The notes under the pieces were generated by a model. The model ran no database searches. It was not told where the DNA came from and worked only from the letters and a program-made list of their open reading frames with translations. The translations under genes were made by a program, and so were the position numbers. 64,000 bases of DNA from Pedobacter sp. HDW13 (GTDB lineage Bacteria; Bacteroidota; Bacteroidia; Sphingobacteriales; Sphingobacteriaceae): NCBI RefSeq assembly GCF_011303555.1, contig NZ_CP049868.1, forward strand, positions 4,216,001 through 4,280,000. The letters run 5' to 3'. Shown here in pieces: positions 1 to 9,337 of the stretch (its first letter is position 1; each line of letters starts with the position of its first letter).

Positions 1-248
1 TGATCAACACTTTAGAAAACCTAACTGGGAAAACCATTCTTCCTGAGCACCGTTTGATGATTGTGAAAGGCGCATCTGAAATGGAACTGGTTAACTCTGG
101 TTTAGAAGACACCATGATCCATTCGTACCACGAAATACGCGAAACTTTAAAGACCAAACCAGGTACGCAAACCTTAAGAACTGCAGCTTTTGTTAATTCG
201 ATTGATAAAATTGCTGTTTCTTACATGAATTTGGGTGTTTGGCCATAA
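1..248 (+). CDS. Glu/Leu/Phe/Val dehydrogenase (glutamate dehydrogenase), C-terminal end only
   Basis: The reading frame is already open at base 3 and ends with TAA at 246-248. The visible ~81 residues include a segment reading SGLEDTM and the ending LRTAAFVNSIDKIAVSYMNLGVWP-like, which resembles the C-terminus of Bacteroidota NAD(P)-glutamate dehydrogenases (interconversion of glutamate with 2-oxoglutarate and ammonia). The catalytic and nucleotide-binding parts lie outside the window, so the family call rests on the tail alone. A strong intrinsic terminator follows. Confidence 0.75.
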   Translation, partial: INTLENLTGKTILPEHRLMIVKGASEMELVNSGLEDTMIHSYHEIRETLKTKPGTQTLRTAAFVNSIDKIAVSYMNLGVWP

Positions 249-281
249 GCGGTCAAAACTTAAAGGTTAAGGCTTAAAACG

Positions 282-318
282 AAAATCCTTGCAGATGTAA
301 AATTTGCAAGGATTTTTT
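282..318 (+). terminator. Rho-independent terminator after the dehydrogenase gene
   Basis: A perfect 12-bp stem (282-293 pairs with 305-316, arm AAAATCCTTGCA) with an 11-nt loop ends in a T run. It separates the rightward dehydrogenase gene from the leftward operon at 354-4648 and could serve both directions because the stem starts with A residues. Confidence 0.85.
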
Positions 319-353
319 ATGGATAAAATTATCTTGAATCTGTAGAAAATAAC

Positions 354-1754
354 TTACTTGCTTATCGGAACATCAATATTGTACTTGAAATTAAGCTCCA
401 GTGAATTGCCTAAGCCGTTTCTCAATTGTTTCAATAACTGAATCAGGGAATTGGCATCCTGGTTTACAAACAAAAGTTCCGATTCCAACTTGATTTTATC
501 TTTCCCTATGCTTTTTGCATGCATCTCCAGCTGACTAAAGATATTCAGATTATCGCTAACTGTAAGAAATGACATTTGTTTAAACAGTTTTTTAAAATCT
601 ACTTTGAAGTAAAAGAAATCGTCTGCTGATTCCATTTTAAAATCAGGTTTGGCATTTGGCAAAGTGCTTAATTGAATGTTTCCATTGTTACCTTTAAAGT
701 AAACCTGGTACAGCGGAATCACAGTAGTACTAATTTTTCCTGTCGATTGATCCAGTGAACCCGATGATTTAAGATAATTACTTACTTCCTGATCATTTGC
801 ACTCATATTTATGGAGATGCCAGGAATGTTGCGCGCTCTGGCCGCTTTTTTTTCTACCTGTTCAAAGTCATCATTGTACTCATAACTCACAACAGTATCC
901 ATCTGCTTTACGGTGTTGGTCCATTCGAAATCCAGGTAGCCTTTATAAAACTTAAAAAAGTTGTTTTTGGAAAATACAGCAGCACTTACCGCAGTATTTT
1001 TTTTGACCAATGCAGGCTTAAAGGTTCCATTTAGCCACATACTTATCGTACTTTCCGGATTTAAAATACGGTGCTTTGGTTGAGCAGCAGGTTCAAGCCA
1101 TCGATTTACAAATTCATTGCTAAAATTAATTTTCCCATCGGTGAAATTAAGCTTGCTTAAATTTTCTGCATCCTGATAAGACATGTGATCGGATAGATCG
1201 GCCAGTTGGTTAAATTTGCTATCGCCAATTTTAACCATGTTTTTCTGATTCAGTATGTTGGCCAAAAAAGTTTTTACCGCGACCTTTTTGGGACTAAATG
1301 CGATAGCTACACTTGTTTTGTTCAACAGTAGACAAAAAGTTGAATCTGTAGATTGAAAGAAATTGGTATCTTTTTTAATTAATGAAAGTTTTTTCAGTAT
1401 AAAGCGCTTAAATGCTAAACTATCAACGATTTCTAAACGCGAAAAAAAAGTATTTTTAGCTTGCCCTTTTAAACCATATATGTAAATGTTTGCAGGGATT
1501 TTTAAGCCTGTATTTAGATCGGCTATCTTTTCTTCAATCCCTTTCTTATCTGTGCCCGAATATTGGCTGGGATGTTTCACATAACTAACGGCAATGGTTT
1601 TGTATAGTTCATCTACATTTATTTTAAACAAAGCCTGGGTAGTAACCGGAATTAATACTCTATTAGCCTGAATTTGCCTGTATTTAAAAAAGCCGAAATA
1701 AAAAACAAGCAGCAATAAAACTATCGCTGCTGTTATTTTTAAAAATTTTACCAT
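354..1754 (-). CDS. Membrane-anchored protein of unknown function
   Basis: 466 residues. The N-terminus is a basic start followed by one hydrophobic segment (residues about 8-24), suggesting a signal anchor with the rest outside the cytoplasm. I recognise no enzymatic motif. It is the last gene of a leftward set with 1910-3907 and 3968-4648, all exported or membrane-tethered, which suggests an envelope role. A 155-bp spacer separates it from the gene upstream. Confidence 0.6.
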   Translation of the reverse strand: MVKFLKITAAIVLLLLVFYFGFFKYRQIQANRVLIPVTTQALFKINVDELYKTIAVSYVKHPSQYSGTDKKGIEEKIADLNTGLKIPANIYIYGLKGQAKNTFFSRLEIVDSLAFKRFILKKLSLIKKDTNFFQSTDSTFCLLLNKTSVAIAFSPKKVAVKTFLANILNQKNMVKIGDSKFNQLADLSDHMSYQDAENLSKLNFTDGKINFSNEFVNRWLEPAAQPKHRILNPESTISMWLNGTFKPALVKKNTAVSAAVFSKNNFFKFYKGYLDFEWTNTVKQMDTVVSYEYNDDFEQVEKKAARARNIPGISINMSANDQEVSNYLKSSGSLDQSTGKISTTVIPLYQVYFKGNNGNIQLSTLPNAKPDFKMESADDFFYFKVDFKKLFKQMSFLTVSDNLNIFSQLEMHAKSIGKDKIKLESELLFVNQDANSLIQLLKQLRNGLGNSLELNFKYNIDVPISK

Positions 1755-1909
1755 GATTGGTTAACCGGTTAATTGTATTGGGTTTATTAGTTCAATCGCT
1801 CCTTGGTTAACTATTAGTGTTTCTAAAGTTGTCAACTTTCTGGTAACAGCGCTATTAAAGTTGATAACTTTGAAATGCTAACTGCTAAGTTCCCATTGCT
1901 AACTGCAAA

Positions 1910-3907
1910 TTACTTAGCCGCATTTTCAATTAAACTGAACAAATATTTTAAGGCGTTTTCATGTCCGTTTGGAATTTCAGCACTGATATCGGCCGATACC
2001 AGATTACCTTTAATCGGGTTAGATTTCATATACACATTACCCATTTTCTCTAAAGTGCTGTTGAATTTCTTAGCTGTTTCTTCGCCGCCAATTTCAGAAG
2101 CCGGTACTTTGCCTACCAGGTTTTTAGCATTAAACAAAAAGCTGAAGTTATTCTTGCTCAACAGGTTTTTGTGTGTTTTGCTAATGGTGTTATTTACCTG
2201 ATTGCTATTTATGGCTTGTATTTCGGTTAACGAGTTTCCAAAAAACACAATACCATCTTTAATCAGGAAATAAATATCAATCGGACTTTTCTTTTCTATT
2301 ATTTTATAAATGTTGCCATCGGCGCTAACAAAATTCTTGTTTACGCCATACTTAATCAGTTTGTTAATAAGCCTGGTATCGTCAGATGAAAACATGAAAA
2401 GGAAATCGGGCAAGGTTTCTTTTTTGGTTTTAACCACTTCCTTTTGTTTGTAATCATCGTCGTAATCGTACGTAGTGTAAGTTACATCTTTCGTATTCAG
2501 TCCATTAATTACAAATAAGGCATCGCCTTTAATAACTTTACTAACTGCTTCCTCATCTAATAATAAAGAAAGCAGGTCAGCACCAAGGTCCATTTCTTCA
2601 TCCATACGGGCACCCAGGAATGAACCATAGGTTTGTTTCATCAGTTTCGGGAATTCTTCCAGGTAGGCTTTGGTATCAATGGCATAGCTCATAAAACCAA
2701 TTGCTTTATCGCTGTTTACGTACTTTAAAAAGTTCTTGTTCAGCTTTTTGTTCATGATTTTTTTGTACGAATCGGCTTGTTCCTGTGCCAGTTCTAAACC
2801 TGTAGAAATACGGAAACTCTTATTATCCATAAACAGTTTGGCATTTAAACTACCATAACCTTTCATCAGGCCAGCTTTTCCATAAGTGCCAAATTCGGGT
2901 GCAACAGCATTGTAAACATCCTGCAAGCTCGAAACCCAAAGCTCGGCAATAGCTTTGCTATCTAAACTGTTTGTGTACGATTTATTGTTTTCTATCGATT
3001 CGTAATTGCCATTAAAAATCTGTTCTGCCTGTGCGGTCATCCAGGTAAAGGCCAGTCTTTTTTTCTTAGCTTCCTGTTCGGCGCGTTCCTGCTGATAAAG
3101 GTCATAATCCGCGTTTACTTTTTCTGCTGCGGGTACCGCTTCGGCAGCATCCATGGCAACATCAGCTATAACTTCTTCTTCCGCTTCCTGCTTTGGTTTT
3201 ATTGCTACTTTTTTCCTGGTAGCCTTTTTCTTTCCAATGGCTTTTTTGGCGGCTGTTTTTTGCTTCGCTTTAACTTTAACGGGCGGTGCAATTACAGTTT
3301 CTACAACAGGTTCATCGGTTGTGGTTGCATAGGTCGAATCTACAGCAACAGCAGCACTATCAACCGTTGTTGCTTCGTCCTGCTGGAACCTGATATCTTT
3401 AATGCCATAAAGGGCCGATTTGGCTGAATCTGCAAAGAAAGAGCCTTTAATGCTGCCGGTTACGAAGTACATCATATTGTTATTCCACTTAATGATGCTT
3501 GTACTATCGGGCAACACCATGGTTTTGGCATCACCTGTGGTTTTAATTTTACCGTCTTTGTTGTTAATCAGACTTTCAAATTTAGCAGCATCTTTTAAAG
3601 GGATCAGAAAGCAGTTGTAGCTAATGCTATCCGTTAACTGGTTAAAGTAGTACATGTTTTTCTCGATGTTAATCCCGAAATCCTCTACGTTGGTAAAGTT
3701 TTTCTCGAGCGATTTGGATGTACCTTCCAGTAATTTCTTGCCCACAAACGATTCATTAAAATCTTTTACAAACATCTGCTTGAAAATATTGTCGCCCTTA
3801 ATGGTCGCAACGGTAAAAGCATTCGCAGGTATTTTTTTAACCAAATCCTGTGCTTTGGCCAAATTGAATAATAACAGGAGGGAGAAAGAAAATAGAATTT
3901 TTTTCAT
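1910..3907 (-). CDS. Exported DUF4836-like protein
   Basis: 665 residues with a clear signal peptide (MKKILFSFSLLLLFNLAKAQ, cleavage after AKA). The mature start, with IPANAFTVATIKGDNIF, resembles DUF4836-type Bacteroidota envelope proteins, which are annotated only by domain. Residues about 185-290 are a low-complexity, Lys/Ala/Glu-rich insert, and the more conserved-looking parts lie on either side. It is the middle gene of a three-gene leftward group. The family assignment is from memory of the N-terminal pattern; the function is unknown. Confidence 0.6.
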   Translation of the reverse strand: MKKILFSFSLLLLFNLAKAQDLVKKIPANAFTVATIKGDNIFKQMFVKDFNESFVGKKLLEGTSKSLEKNFTNVEDFGINIEKNMYYFNQLTDSISYNCFLIPLKDAAKFESLINNKDGKIKTTGDAKTMVLPDSTSIIKWNNNMMYFVTGSIKGSFFADSAKSALYGIKDIRFQQDEATTVDSAAVAVDSTYATTTDEPVVETVIAPPVKVKAKQKTAAKKAIGKKKATRKKVAIKPKQEAEEEVIADVAMDAAEAVPAAEKVNADYDLYQQERAEQEAKKKRLAFTWMTAQAEQIFNGNYESIENNKSYTNSLDSKAIAELWVSSLQDVYNAVAPEFGTYGKAGLMKGYGSLNAKLFMDNKSFRISTGLELAQEQADSYKKIMNKKLNKNFLKYVNSDKAIGFMSYAIDTKAYLEEFPKLMKQTYGSFLGARMDEEMDLGADLLSLLLDEEAVSKVIKGDALFVINGLNTKDVTYTTYDYDDDYKQKEVVKTKKETLPDFLFMFSSDDTRLINKLIKYGVNKNFVSADGNIYKIIEKKSPIDIYFLIKDGIVFFGNSLTEIQAINSNQVNNTISKTHKNLLSKNNFSFLFNAKNLVGKVPASEIGGEETAKKFNSTLEKMGNVYMKSNPIKGNLVSADISAEIPNGHENALKYLFSLIENAAK

Positions 3908-3967
3908 TGGTAATTTGTTGTTGTGTGAGCAATGCTACCTACACAATTGCAGGTAAGCTGCTTTTTG

Positions 3968-4648
3968 TTATTTAGATAGTTGTATTGAATTGGATACATT
4001 AATTTTTCCGTTTATTAAATCGGTAATGGTGCTTTTTAGCATCACTGCTTTTTTCGATTTCGATACATTTGATGCCGGATTGGTACTACTTGTTACAAGC
4101 GATTCGAAACGGTAGATGCTGGTATAGGTGGCACCGTTAAAAACAGCCTTATCTTTCTGCTTTAATTTGTTAAATTCGGTTTTAGCGGTGCCAATGGCCT
4201 GGTACTTTCTATTGAAGGTTTTAGTGGTCTTGTTGTAAGTGTAAGATGAGGTATTGGTAGCCTTAATTTTTTGCTGGGCGAGGATGTTTTTGGTGATATT
4301 ATTAATGTTGGAAACGTCTTTAAACGAAAAACTAATGGTAGCTATAAAATTGTTGAAATCTGACGTGCTTTTTACGTTGCTTATCCCTTCCGATTTTTTT
4401 AAGTAAGCAACAGCCTCGTTTAATTCTTGCTGTATCTTCTGTTTGCTCGGTACTTTATAGCCTTGTACACTATCTAACAGCATTACCGAAGCTATTTTGG
4501 TTTTACTTTGGCTCAGGTTTATTGTCAGTACCACATCGCCGGTGCCATCGTTTTTCATCGAAATTTCTTCAATTACTTCAAAACAAGAACTTAAAAAAGG
4601 TAAAAGCGCAATAAAAAATATAAGCTTATAGCATTGGTTGAGACGCAT
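3968..4648 (-). CDS. Putative lipoprotein, first gene of a leftward envelope operon
   Basis: 226 residues. The N-terminus has a hydrophobic stretch ending LPFLSSC, a good lipobox, so the mature protein is probably lipid-anchored at the cysteine. The rest is a soluble domain I cannot name. A TAATTTTG box on the minus strand (4697-4704) about 50 bp upstream matches the Bacteroidota -7 consensus, although no good -33 box is visible. The two genes downstream (1910-3907, 354-1754) are also exported. Confidence 0.6.
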   Translation of the reverse strand: MRLNQCYKLIFFIALLPFLSSCFEVIEEISMKNDGTGDVVLTINLSQSKTKIASVMLLDSVQGYKVPSKQKIQQELNEAVAYLKKSEGISNVKSTSDFNNFIATISFSFKDVSNINNITKNILAQQKIKATNTSSYTYNKTTKTFNRKYQAIGTAKTEFNKLKQKDKAVFNGATYTSIYRFESLVTSSTNPASNVSKSKKAVMLKSTITDLINGKINVSNSIQLSK

Positions 4649-4870
4649 ATCAATCGCAGGTTAGGGGTTCGTTAATCAGTATTAGTTATCCGATGTCAAA
4701 ATTAACAATTTAGGTGATGAAATTTTATCTCCTGAGGCAGATAAAGCAGAATTACTTAAGAACCGATATAAATAGTACAGGCTTCTGAAAGATTTTCTTT
4801 CAAAAAATCAGTTAATTGTCAATATAAAGACAAGAAAACTGTAAAAGAATGCTGGCTATGCCTATTTTTT

Positions 4871-4878
4871 TATCTTTG
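4871..4878 (+). promoter_or_regulatory. -7 box for ccmE-ccmF
   Basis: TATCTTTG fits TAnnTTTG exactly and lies 28 bp before the ATG at 4906. Its position inside a longer in-frame extension from 4849 is why I place the ccmE start at 4906. No convincing -33 box is seen. Confidence 0.55.
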
Positions 4879-4905
4879 TTGCCAGCTTTTACAATACAGA
4901 TAACC

Positions 4906-5340
4906 ATGAAGAAAAGTGCCATTATTGGATTGATTACCATCGCCATTTCGGTAGGGATTTTATTTAGCTTAAATGCCAATACCGATACCTACTCTAATTT
5001 TAAAGAAGCAACTTCTTCAAACAAGGAAGAACATGTGATGGGCTACTGGGAAAAATCAAAAGGTACCTACTACGATGCGGTTAAAGACGCCAACCATTTT
5101 TCTTTTTACATGAAAGATGAAAAGGGTGAAATCCGTCAAGTAATTTATAACGGAACCAAACCACAGGATTTTGAGAAATCAGAAAAACTCGTACTTATCG
5201 GTAAAATGGATAAGGACAAATTCTACGCATCGAAAATTTTAATGAAATGCCCATCTAAATATAATGATAACCTGGTAGAGGTAAATAAGGATGGTAAGGT
5301 AGACACCGTAGGGAAATACGGCGAAAAAAAATATAACTAA
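4906..5340 (+). CDS. ccmE: Cytochrome c maturation heme chaperone CcmE, CxxxY type
   Basis: 144 residues from the ATG at 4906: a basic start and one TM helix (residues about 5-22), then a periplasmic beta domain. CcmE carries heme covalently on its way to apocytochrome c. The usual heme-binding HxxxY is replaced here by CPSKY (Cys115, Tyr119), a CxxxY arrangement known from a subset of CcmE proteins. The gene sits 5 bp upstream of the ccmF-like gene, supporting coupled expression. A longer start at 4849 would place the promoter within the coding region. Confidence 0.85.
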   Translation: MKKSAIIGLITIAISVGILFSLNANTDTYSNFKEATSSNKEEHVMGYWEKSKGTYYDAVKDANHFSFYMKDEKGEIRQVIYNGTKPQDFEKSEKLVLIGKMDKDKFYASKILMKCPSKYNDNLVEVNKDGKVDTVGKYGEKKYN

Positions 5341-5345
5341 TTTTA

Positions 5346-7811
5346 ATGGATATTCAATTTGTAGGCGAAAACCTGCTGCCGGGTAAAATCGGACAGTTTT
5401 TTATTGTACTGGCGTTTAGTGCATCGTTATTATCAACAATCTCTTATTTTTATGCCAGTCGAGAGAAAAATTTAGAAGACAAATCATGGCGCAATCTCGG
5501 AAGAATTGGATTCCTGGTTAACTGGGCTAGTATTATTGGTGTTGGAGCAGTATTGTTCTACCTAATTTTTGGCCATTATTTTGAATATTATTACGTTCAA
5601 TCGCACTCTTCAAAACAACTTCCTGTTTATTACATCATCTCTGCTTTTTGGGAAGGGCAGGAAGGTAGTTTTTGGCTTTGGGCATTCTGGCAGTCGTTTT
5701 TAGGCGGATTGTTAATCTGGAAAGCCAAAACCTGGGAACGTCCGGTAATGACTACCGTTGCATTTTCGCAAGTGTTTTTAACCTCGATGATGTTGGGGGT
5801 AGAAATTTTTGGCGAACGTATTGGTAGCTCTCCATTTATCCTGCTAAGAGATGCGATGGATTTAAAAGCGCAGGCTCCTGTGGTTTTTGCCAATCCGGAA
5901 AATTATAAAAACTACCTGAAATTTATTACTGATGGTAAAGGCTTAAATCCATTGTTGCAAAACTACTGGATGGTGATTCACCCGCCTACATTGTTTTTAG
6001 GTTTCGCCAGTATGGTGGTTCCTTTTGCTTATGGAATTGCGGGCCTATGGCAAAAAAGATATAAAGAGTGGATTAAACCAGCTATGCCATGGACGCTTTT
6101 TGCGGTAATGGTTCTGGGAACTGGTATTATTATGGGTTCTTTCTGGGCTTACGAAGCATTAAACTTTGGTGGTTTCTGGGCATGGGACCCTGTAGAAAAT
6201 GCGTCATTAATTCCGTGGTTAACCTTAATCGGGGCAGTACACGTAATGATTGCCTATAAAAATACCGGTCATGCCTATTTTACAGCAATTGCCCTCGTGT
6301 TTTTAAGCTTCTTGTTGGTGCTTTATGCATCGTTCTTAACCCGGAGTGGTATTTTGGGCGATACTTCGGTACACTCTTTTACCGATATGGGGATGTTTGG
6401 TCACCTGATTTTGTACAATGTAGTGTTTGCTGTTTTAGCTGTTGCTTTGATTATTAAGCGATGGAAAGAATTGCCAATCACCACAAAAGACGAAGAAACT
6501 TATTCACGCGAGTTCTGGATGTTTATTGGCGCTTTAGTGGTAACCGTTGCCTGTATTCAGGTAATCTTTTCTACCTCAGTTCCGGTATTTAACAAGGCAT
6601 TCGGCACCAATTTTTCACCACCTGTTGATGCGATTAAATATTACAACCAGTGGCAGGCCCCTTTTGCGGTGCTAATTACCTTGATTTCAGGATTTTCACA
6701 ATATTTAAAATACAAAAGAACCGATCCGCGTAAATTCTATAGCAGTTTAGTATCTGCTGTTATTTTCTCGGCTGTTTTAACTGCTGGCTTGGTGTATGTA
6801 ACCGAAATTTACACCAATACCATGTATATCCTCATTACTTTTAGCTGTTTATTTGCAGTGCTATCTAATGCGGCTGTATTGTACCAGGCTTTCGGTGGTA
6901 AAGCTAAACTGGCGGGGTCGGCTATTGCGCACATCGGCTTTGCTATCCTGGTATTAGGTGCACTTATTTCTGCAGCTACCAATAAACCGATTTCTATAAA
7001 CGCGAATAAGTTTATCCCGGTTAAAGATTTTGAGAAAACGGAGAAACCTGGCGAAAACATCATGTTGTACAAAAACGAGCCTAAGCAAATGGGCAAGTAC
7101 ACGGTAACTTATGTAAGCGATACTACTCAGGCTCCGAATACCTTTTATACCTTAAACTTCAAGGTTATAGATAAGGAGGGTAAGGTTAAAGAAGATTTCA
7201 ATTTGCACCCTCACACTCAGGATAACGAGAAAATGGGTTTAATTGCTTCTCCTGATACGAAGCACTACCTTACTTACGATGTGTATACGCACATTACCAG
7301 TGCGGCAGTTAAGCAATCATCGCACGAGGATCATGAAGGCCATTCGGATGATGAAAATTACAAAGCACCGCGAATTGTTAAAGTTTCAGTAGGTGATACC
7401 ATTCATACTTCGAGTGGGGTGGTTACGGTTAAAGATTTAAACAGAAAACCTACTGCCAAAGATTTAGCGTTGGCACAGGGCGATTATGCTGTTGGTTTAC
7501 CATTAGAAATTAATGCTGCCGGAAAAGTTTACAACACAGAACCAATTTTCTTAATCAAAGGCAACAACACTTTCGATTTCGCACGTAAAGTAGATGAACT
7601 GGACCTGAAATTCCGTTTCTCGAGAGTTTTACCAGATGAGAAAAAAGTAGAATTGCAGATTTTCGAAAAGCCACAACAGGCTAAAGACTGGGTAGTTTTC
7701 AAAGCAATCGAATTTCCTTTCATCAATTTATATTGGGCAGGTACCATTGTAATGGTGGTTGGTTTCTTGCTGTCTATTTTTAGAAGAAGAAAAGAAGCCA
7801 GGATCGGATAA
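5346..7811 (+). CDS. ccmF: Cytochrome c heme lyase subunit CcmF / CcsA-type biogenesis protein
   Basis: 821 residues with many TM helices. The WWD signature (WGGFWAWDPVEN, around residues 275-286) is the periplasmic heme-handling motif of the CcmF/CcmC/CcsA superfamily. A large periplasmic region near residues 550-780 includes a His/Asp-rich stretch around residue 660 (HEDHEGHSDDE). The length exceeds E. coli CcmF (about 650) but suits Bacteroidota versions. It probably transfers heme from the CcmE just upstream to apocytochromes. Confidence 0.85.
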   Translation: MDIQFVGENLLPGKIGQFFIVLAFSASLLSTISYFYASREKNLEDKSWRNLGRIGFLVNWASIIGVGAVLFYLIFGHYFEYYYVQSHSSKQLPVYYIISAFWEGQEGSFWLWAFWQSFLGGLLIWKAKTWERPVMTTVAFSQVFLTSMMLGVEIFGERIGSSPFILLRDAMDLKAQAPVVFANPENYKNYLKFITDGKGLNPLLQNYWMVIHPPTLFLGFASMVVPFAYGIAGLWQKRYKEWIKPAMPWTLFAVMVLGTGIIMGSFWAYEALNFGGFWAWDPVENASLIPWLTLIGAVHVMIAYKNTGHAYFTAIALVFLSFLLVLYASFLTRSGILGDTSVHSFTDMGMFGHLILYNVVFAVLAVALIIKRWKELPITTKDEETYSREFWMFIGALVVTVACIQVIFSTSVPVFNKAFGTNFSPPVDAIKYYNQWQAPFAVLITLISGFSQYLKYKRTDPRKFYSSLVSAVIFSAVLTAGLVYVTEIYTNTMYILITFSCLFAVLSNAAVLYQAFGGKAKLAGSAIAHIGFAILVLGALISAATNKPISINANKFIPVKDFEKTEKPGENIMLYKNEPKQMGKYTVTYVSDTTQAPNTFYTLNFKVIDKEGKVKEDFNLHPHTQDNEKMGLIASPDTKHYLTYDVYTHITSAAVKQSSHEDHEGHSDDENYKAPRIVKVSVGDTIHTSSGVVTVKDLNRKPTAKDLALAQGDYAVGLPLEINAAGKVYNTEPIFLIKGNNTFDFARKVDELDLKFRFSRVLPDEKKVELQIFEKPQQAKDWVVFKAIEFPFINLYWAGTIVMVVGFLLSIFRRRKEARIG

Positions 7812-7815
7812 GCAC

Positions 7816-8580
7816 ATGAAAATCGTTTTATTAGGTTCGGGTAATGTTGCTACACATTTAGCAAAAGCTTTAAAAGCCAAAGGCGAAGATGTAGTGCAGG
7901 TGTACAGCCCAAACCTGGTTAATGCGAAGTTATTAGCTGATAACGTAGCTGCTGAGGCAGTAAGTGATTTAAGTGCGGTTAAAGTTGATGCTGATTTGTA
8001 TATCATTTCCGTTAAAGATGATGCTATTGAAAGCATTGCCGAAGGGTTAAAGGCGGTAAGCGGTTTAGTGGTGCACACCTCGGGTACAACCGATATTAAA
8101 GTATTATCGAGCCAGGTAAAACATGCAGGTGTTTTTTATCCATTGCAAACTTTTTCTAAAAGGAAGGATGTATCTTTCGATCGCATTCCACTTTGTATTG
8201 AAGCTACAGGTGCGGTTGAACTAGATGTTTTAAAACAACTGGCATCGAAATTAAGTCAGCAGGTTTACGAATTGGATGGCGATAAAAGAAAAATTTTACA
8301 CCTGGCCGCTGTTTTTGCCTGCAATTTCCCCAACCATTTATATGCGCTAGCCAACCGGGTATTGCAACAAAATGATCTGGATTTTGAAATCATCAGACCT
8401 TTAATAGCCGAGACTGCCGATAAGGTAATGACTAACCTACCCGAAAATGTGCAGACCGGACCAGCGGTTAGGGATGACGAAACCACTATAAATAAGCACC
8501 TAAGCATGTTGAACGATATGCCCGGGTTGCAGGAAATTTATCAAACATTAAGCGATAGCATAAAATTAATGCCGAAATAG
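7816..8580 (+). CDS. Rossmann-fold DUF2520 protein
   Basis: 254 residues from the ATG at 7816. It starts MKIVLLGSGNVATHLAKALK, a GxGxxA nucleotide-binding loop like that of NADP-dependent 6-phosphogluconate or pyrroline-5-carboxylate reductases. The C-terminal helical half matches DUF2520 (conserved HLAAVFACNF region around residue 160). It probably binds NAD(P), but the substrate is unknown. It starts 4 bp after ccmF stops. An earlier in-frame start at 7759 would overlap ccmF and is less likely. Confidence 0.75.
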   Translation: MKIVLLGSGNVATHLAKALKAKGEDVVQVYSPNLVNAKLLADNVAAEAVSDLSAVKVDADLYIISVKDDAIESIAEGLKAVSGLVVHTSGTTDIKVLSSQVKHAGVFYPLQTFSKRKDVSFDRIPLCIEATGAVELDVLKQLASKLSQQVYELDGDKRKILHLAAVFACNFPNHLYALANRVLQQNDLDFEIIRPLIAETADKVMTNLPENVQTGPAVRDDETTINKHLSMLNDMPGLQEIYQTLSDSIKLMPK

Positions 8581-8602
8581 CATTTTTACGGCTTTTGCTT
8601 AT

Positions 8603-8610
8603 TACTTTTG
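8603..8610 (+). promoter_or_regulatory. -7 box for the 2Fe-2S ferredoxin gene
   Basis: TACTTTTG matches TAnnTTTG and ends 10 bp before the ATG at 8621, so the leader would be only a few bases long. A -33 element is not obvious. Confidence 0.5.
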
Positions 8611-8620
8611 CAAAATAATT

Positions 8621-8953
8621 ATGAGCATTTTTAAACTAAAAATAAATTTTGAAGAAGCAGATCACGATCCAATAGAATTACCTATTGCTGCTGGTGAGTC
8701 TGTTTTAGATGTTTGTCTGGATAACGGAATTGAATTACAACACAATTGTGGTGGTGTTTGCGGTTGCAGTACCTGCCATGTGTACGTAACCAAGGGTATG
8801 GATAATATCGAAGAGATTTCTGATAAAGAAGAAGATTTTATTGATAGGGCAGTGCGTCCGAAAATTACTTCCCGCTTAGGCTGCCAGTGTATAGTGATTG
8901 ATGGCGACATCGAAGTTACCATCCCGGATCAGTCTGGCTTCATGGGACACTAA
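8621..8953 (+). CDS. fdx: ISC-type [2Fe-2S] ferredoxin
   Basis: 110 residues of the adrenodoxin/Isc ferredoxin type. The cluster ligands fit Cys43, Cys49 and Cys52 (within HNCGGVCGCSTC) plus Cys88 or Cys90 in LGCQC. It should pass electrons in the cytoplasm, probably for Fe-S cluster assembly, because the next gene is iscX. The ending (IPDQSGFMGH) is typical of this Bacteroidota ferredoxin as I recall it. Confidence 0.85.
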   Translation: MSIFKLKINFEEADHDPIELPIAAGESVLDVCLDNGIELQHNCGGVCGCSTCHVYVTKGMDNIEEISDKEEDFIDRAVRPKITSRLGCQCIVIDGDIEVTIPDQSGFMGH

Positions 8954-9019
8954 TTTGGATAGTTAGCTAGAAAACTTTCCAACATTAAAACATTTCAACT
9001 TTACAACAAAGAACAAAAC

Positions 9020-9262
9020 ATGAACAACGATAAATTTGCCTTACCTTTTTACTGGAACGACTACGAGGATATTGCCATGTCTTTATATGAGAAATTTGGT
9101 GATGATTTTTCAGAAACCAAAATTTACCGCATCCGCTTTACCGAATTGATCGACTGGGTTTTAGAATTGCCAAATTTTAAAGGAACACGCGAAGAAAGCA
9201 GCGAAGGTCATTTAGAGCAAATCCAATCGGCCTGGGTGTACGAGTGGAGAGATAATCAGTAA
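9020..9262 (+). CDS. iscX: Fe-S assembly protein IscX
   Basis: 80 residues, somewhat longer than E. coli IscX (66). The family pattern is visible: a W-x-D-x-x-D-I-A opening (FYWNDYEDIAMSLYEKF), a central F..L..WV region and the closing LEQIQSAWVYEW. IscX is a small acidic modulator of IscS and iron supply. It follows the Isc ferredoxin by 66 bp, as in proteobacterial isc operons. Confidence 0.85.
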   Translation: MNNDKFALPFYWNDYEDIAMSLYEKFGDDFSETKIYRIRFTELIDWVLELPNFKGTREESSEGHLEQIQSAWVYEWRDNQ

Positions 9263-9276
9263 TTAGTCATGAGTTC

Positions 9277-9302
9277 GGAGCCTTCAGTCTTGAGGCGGCT
9301 CC
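9277..9302 (+). other. Stem-loop in the iscX-kdsC spacer
   Basis: GGAGCC (9277-9282) pairs with GGCTCC (9297-9302) across a 14-nt loop. There is no T run, so it is more likely an mRNA structure or a spacer repeat than a terminator. Confidence 0.4.
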
Positions 9303-9337
9303 AACGCTCTTAGCCAAACACTAAACGCCAGACTAAA

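Noticed and set aside
4849..4905. Longer N-terminus for ccmE (19 more codons)
   Set aside because: The TATCTTTG promoter box lies within it and the family start is MKKSAIIG at 4906.
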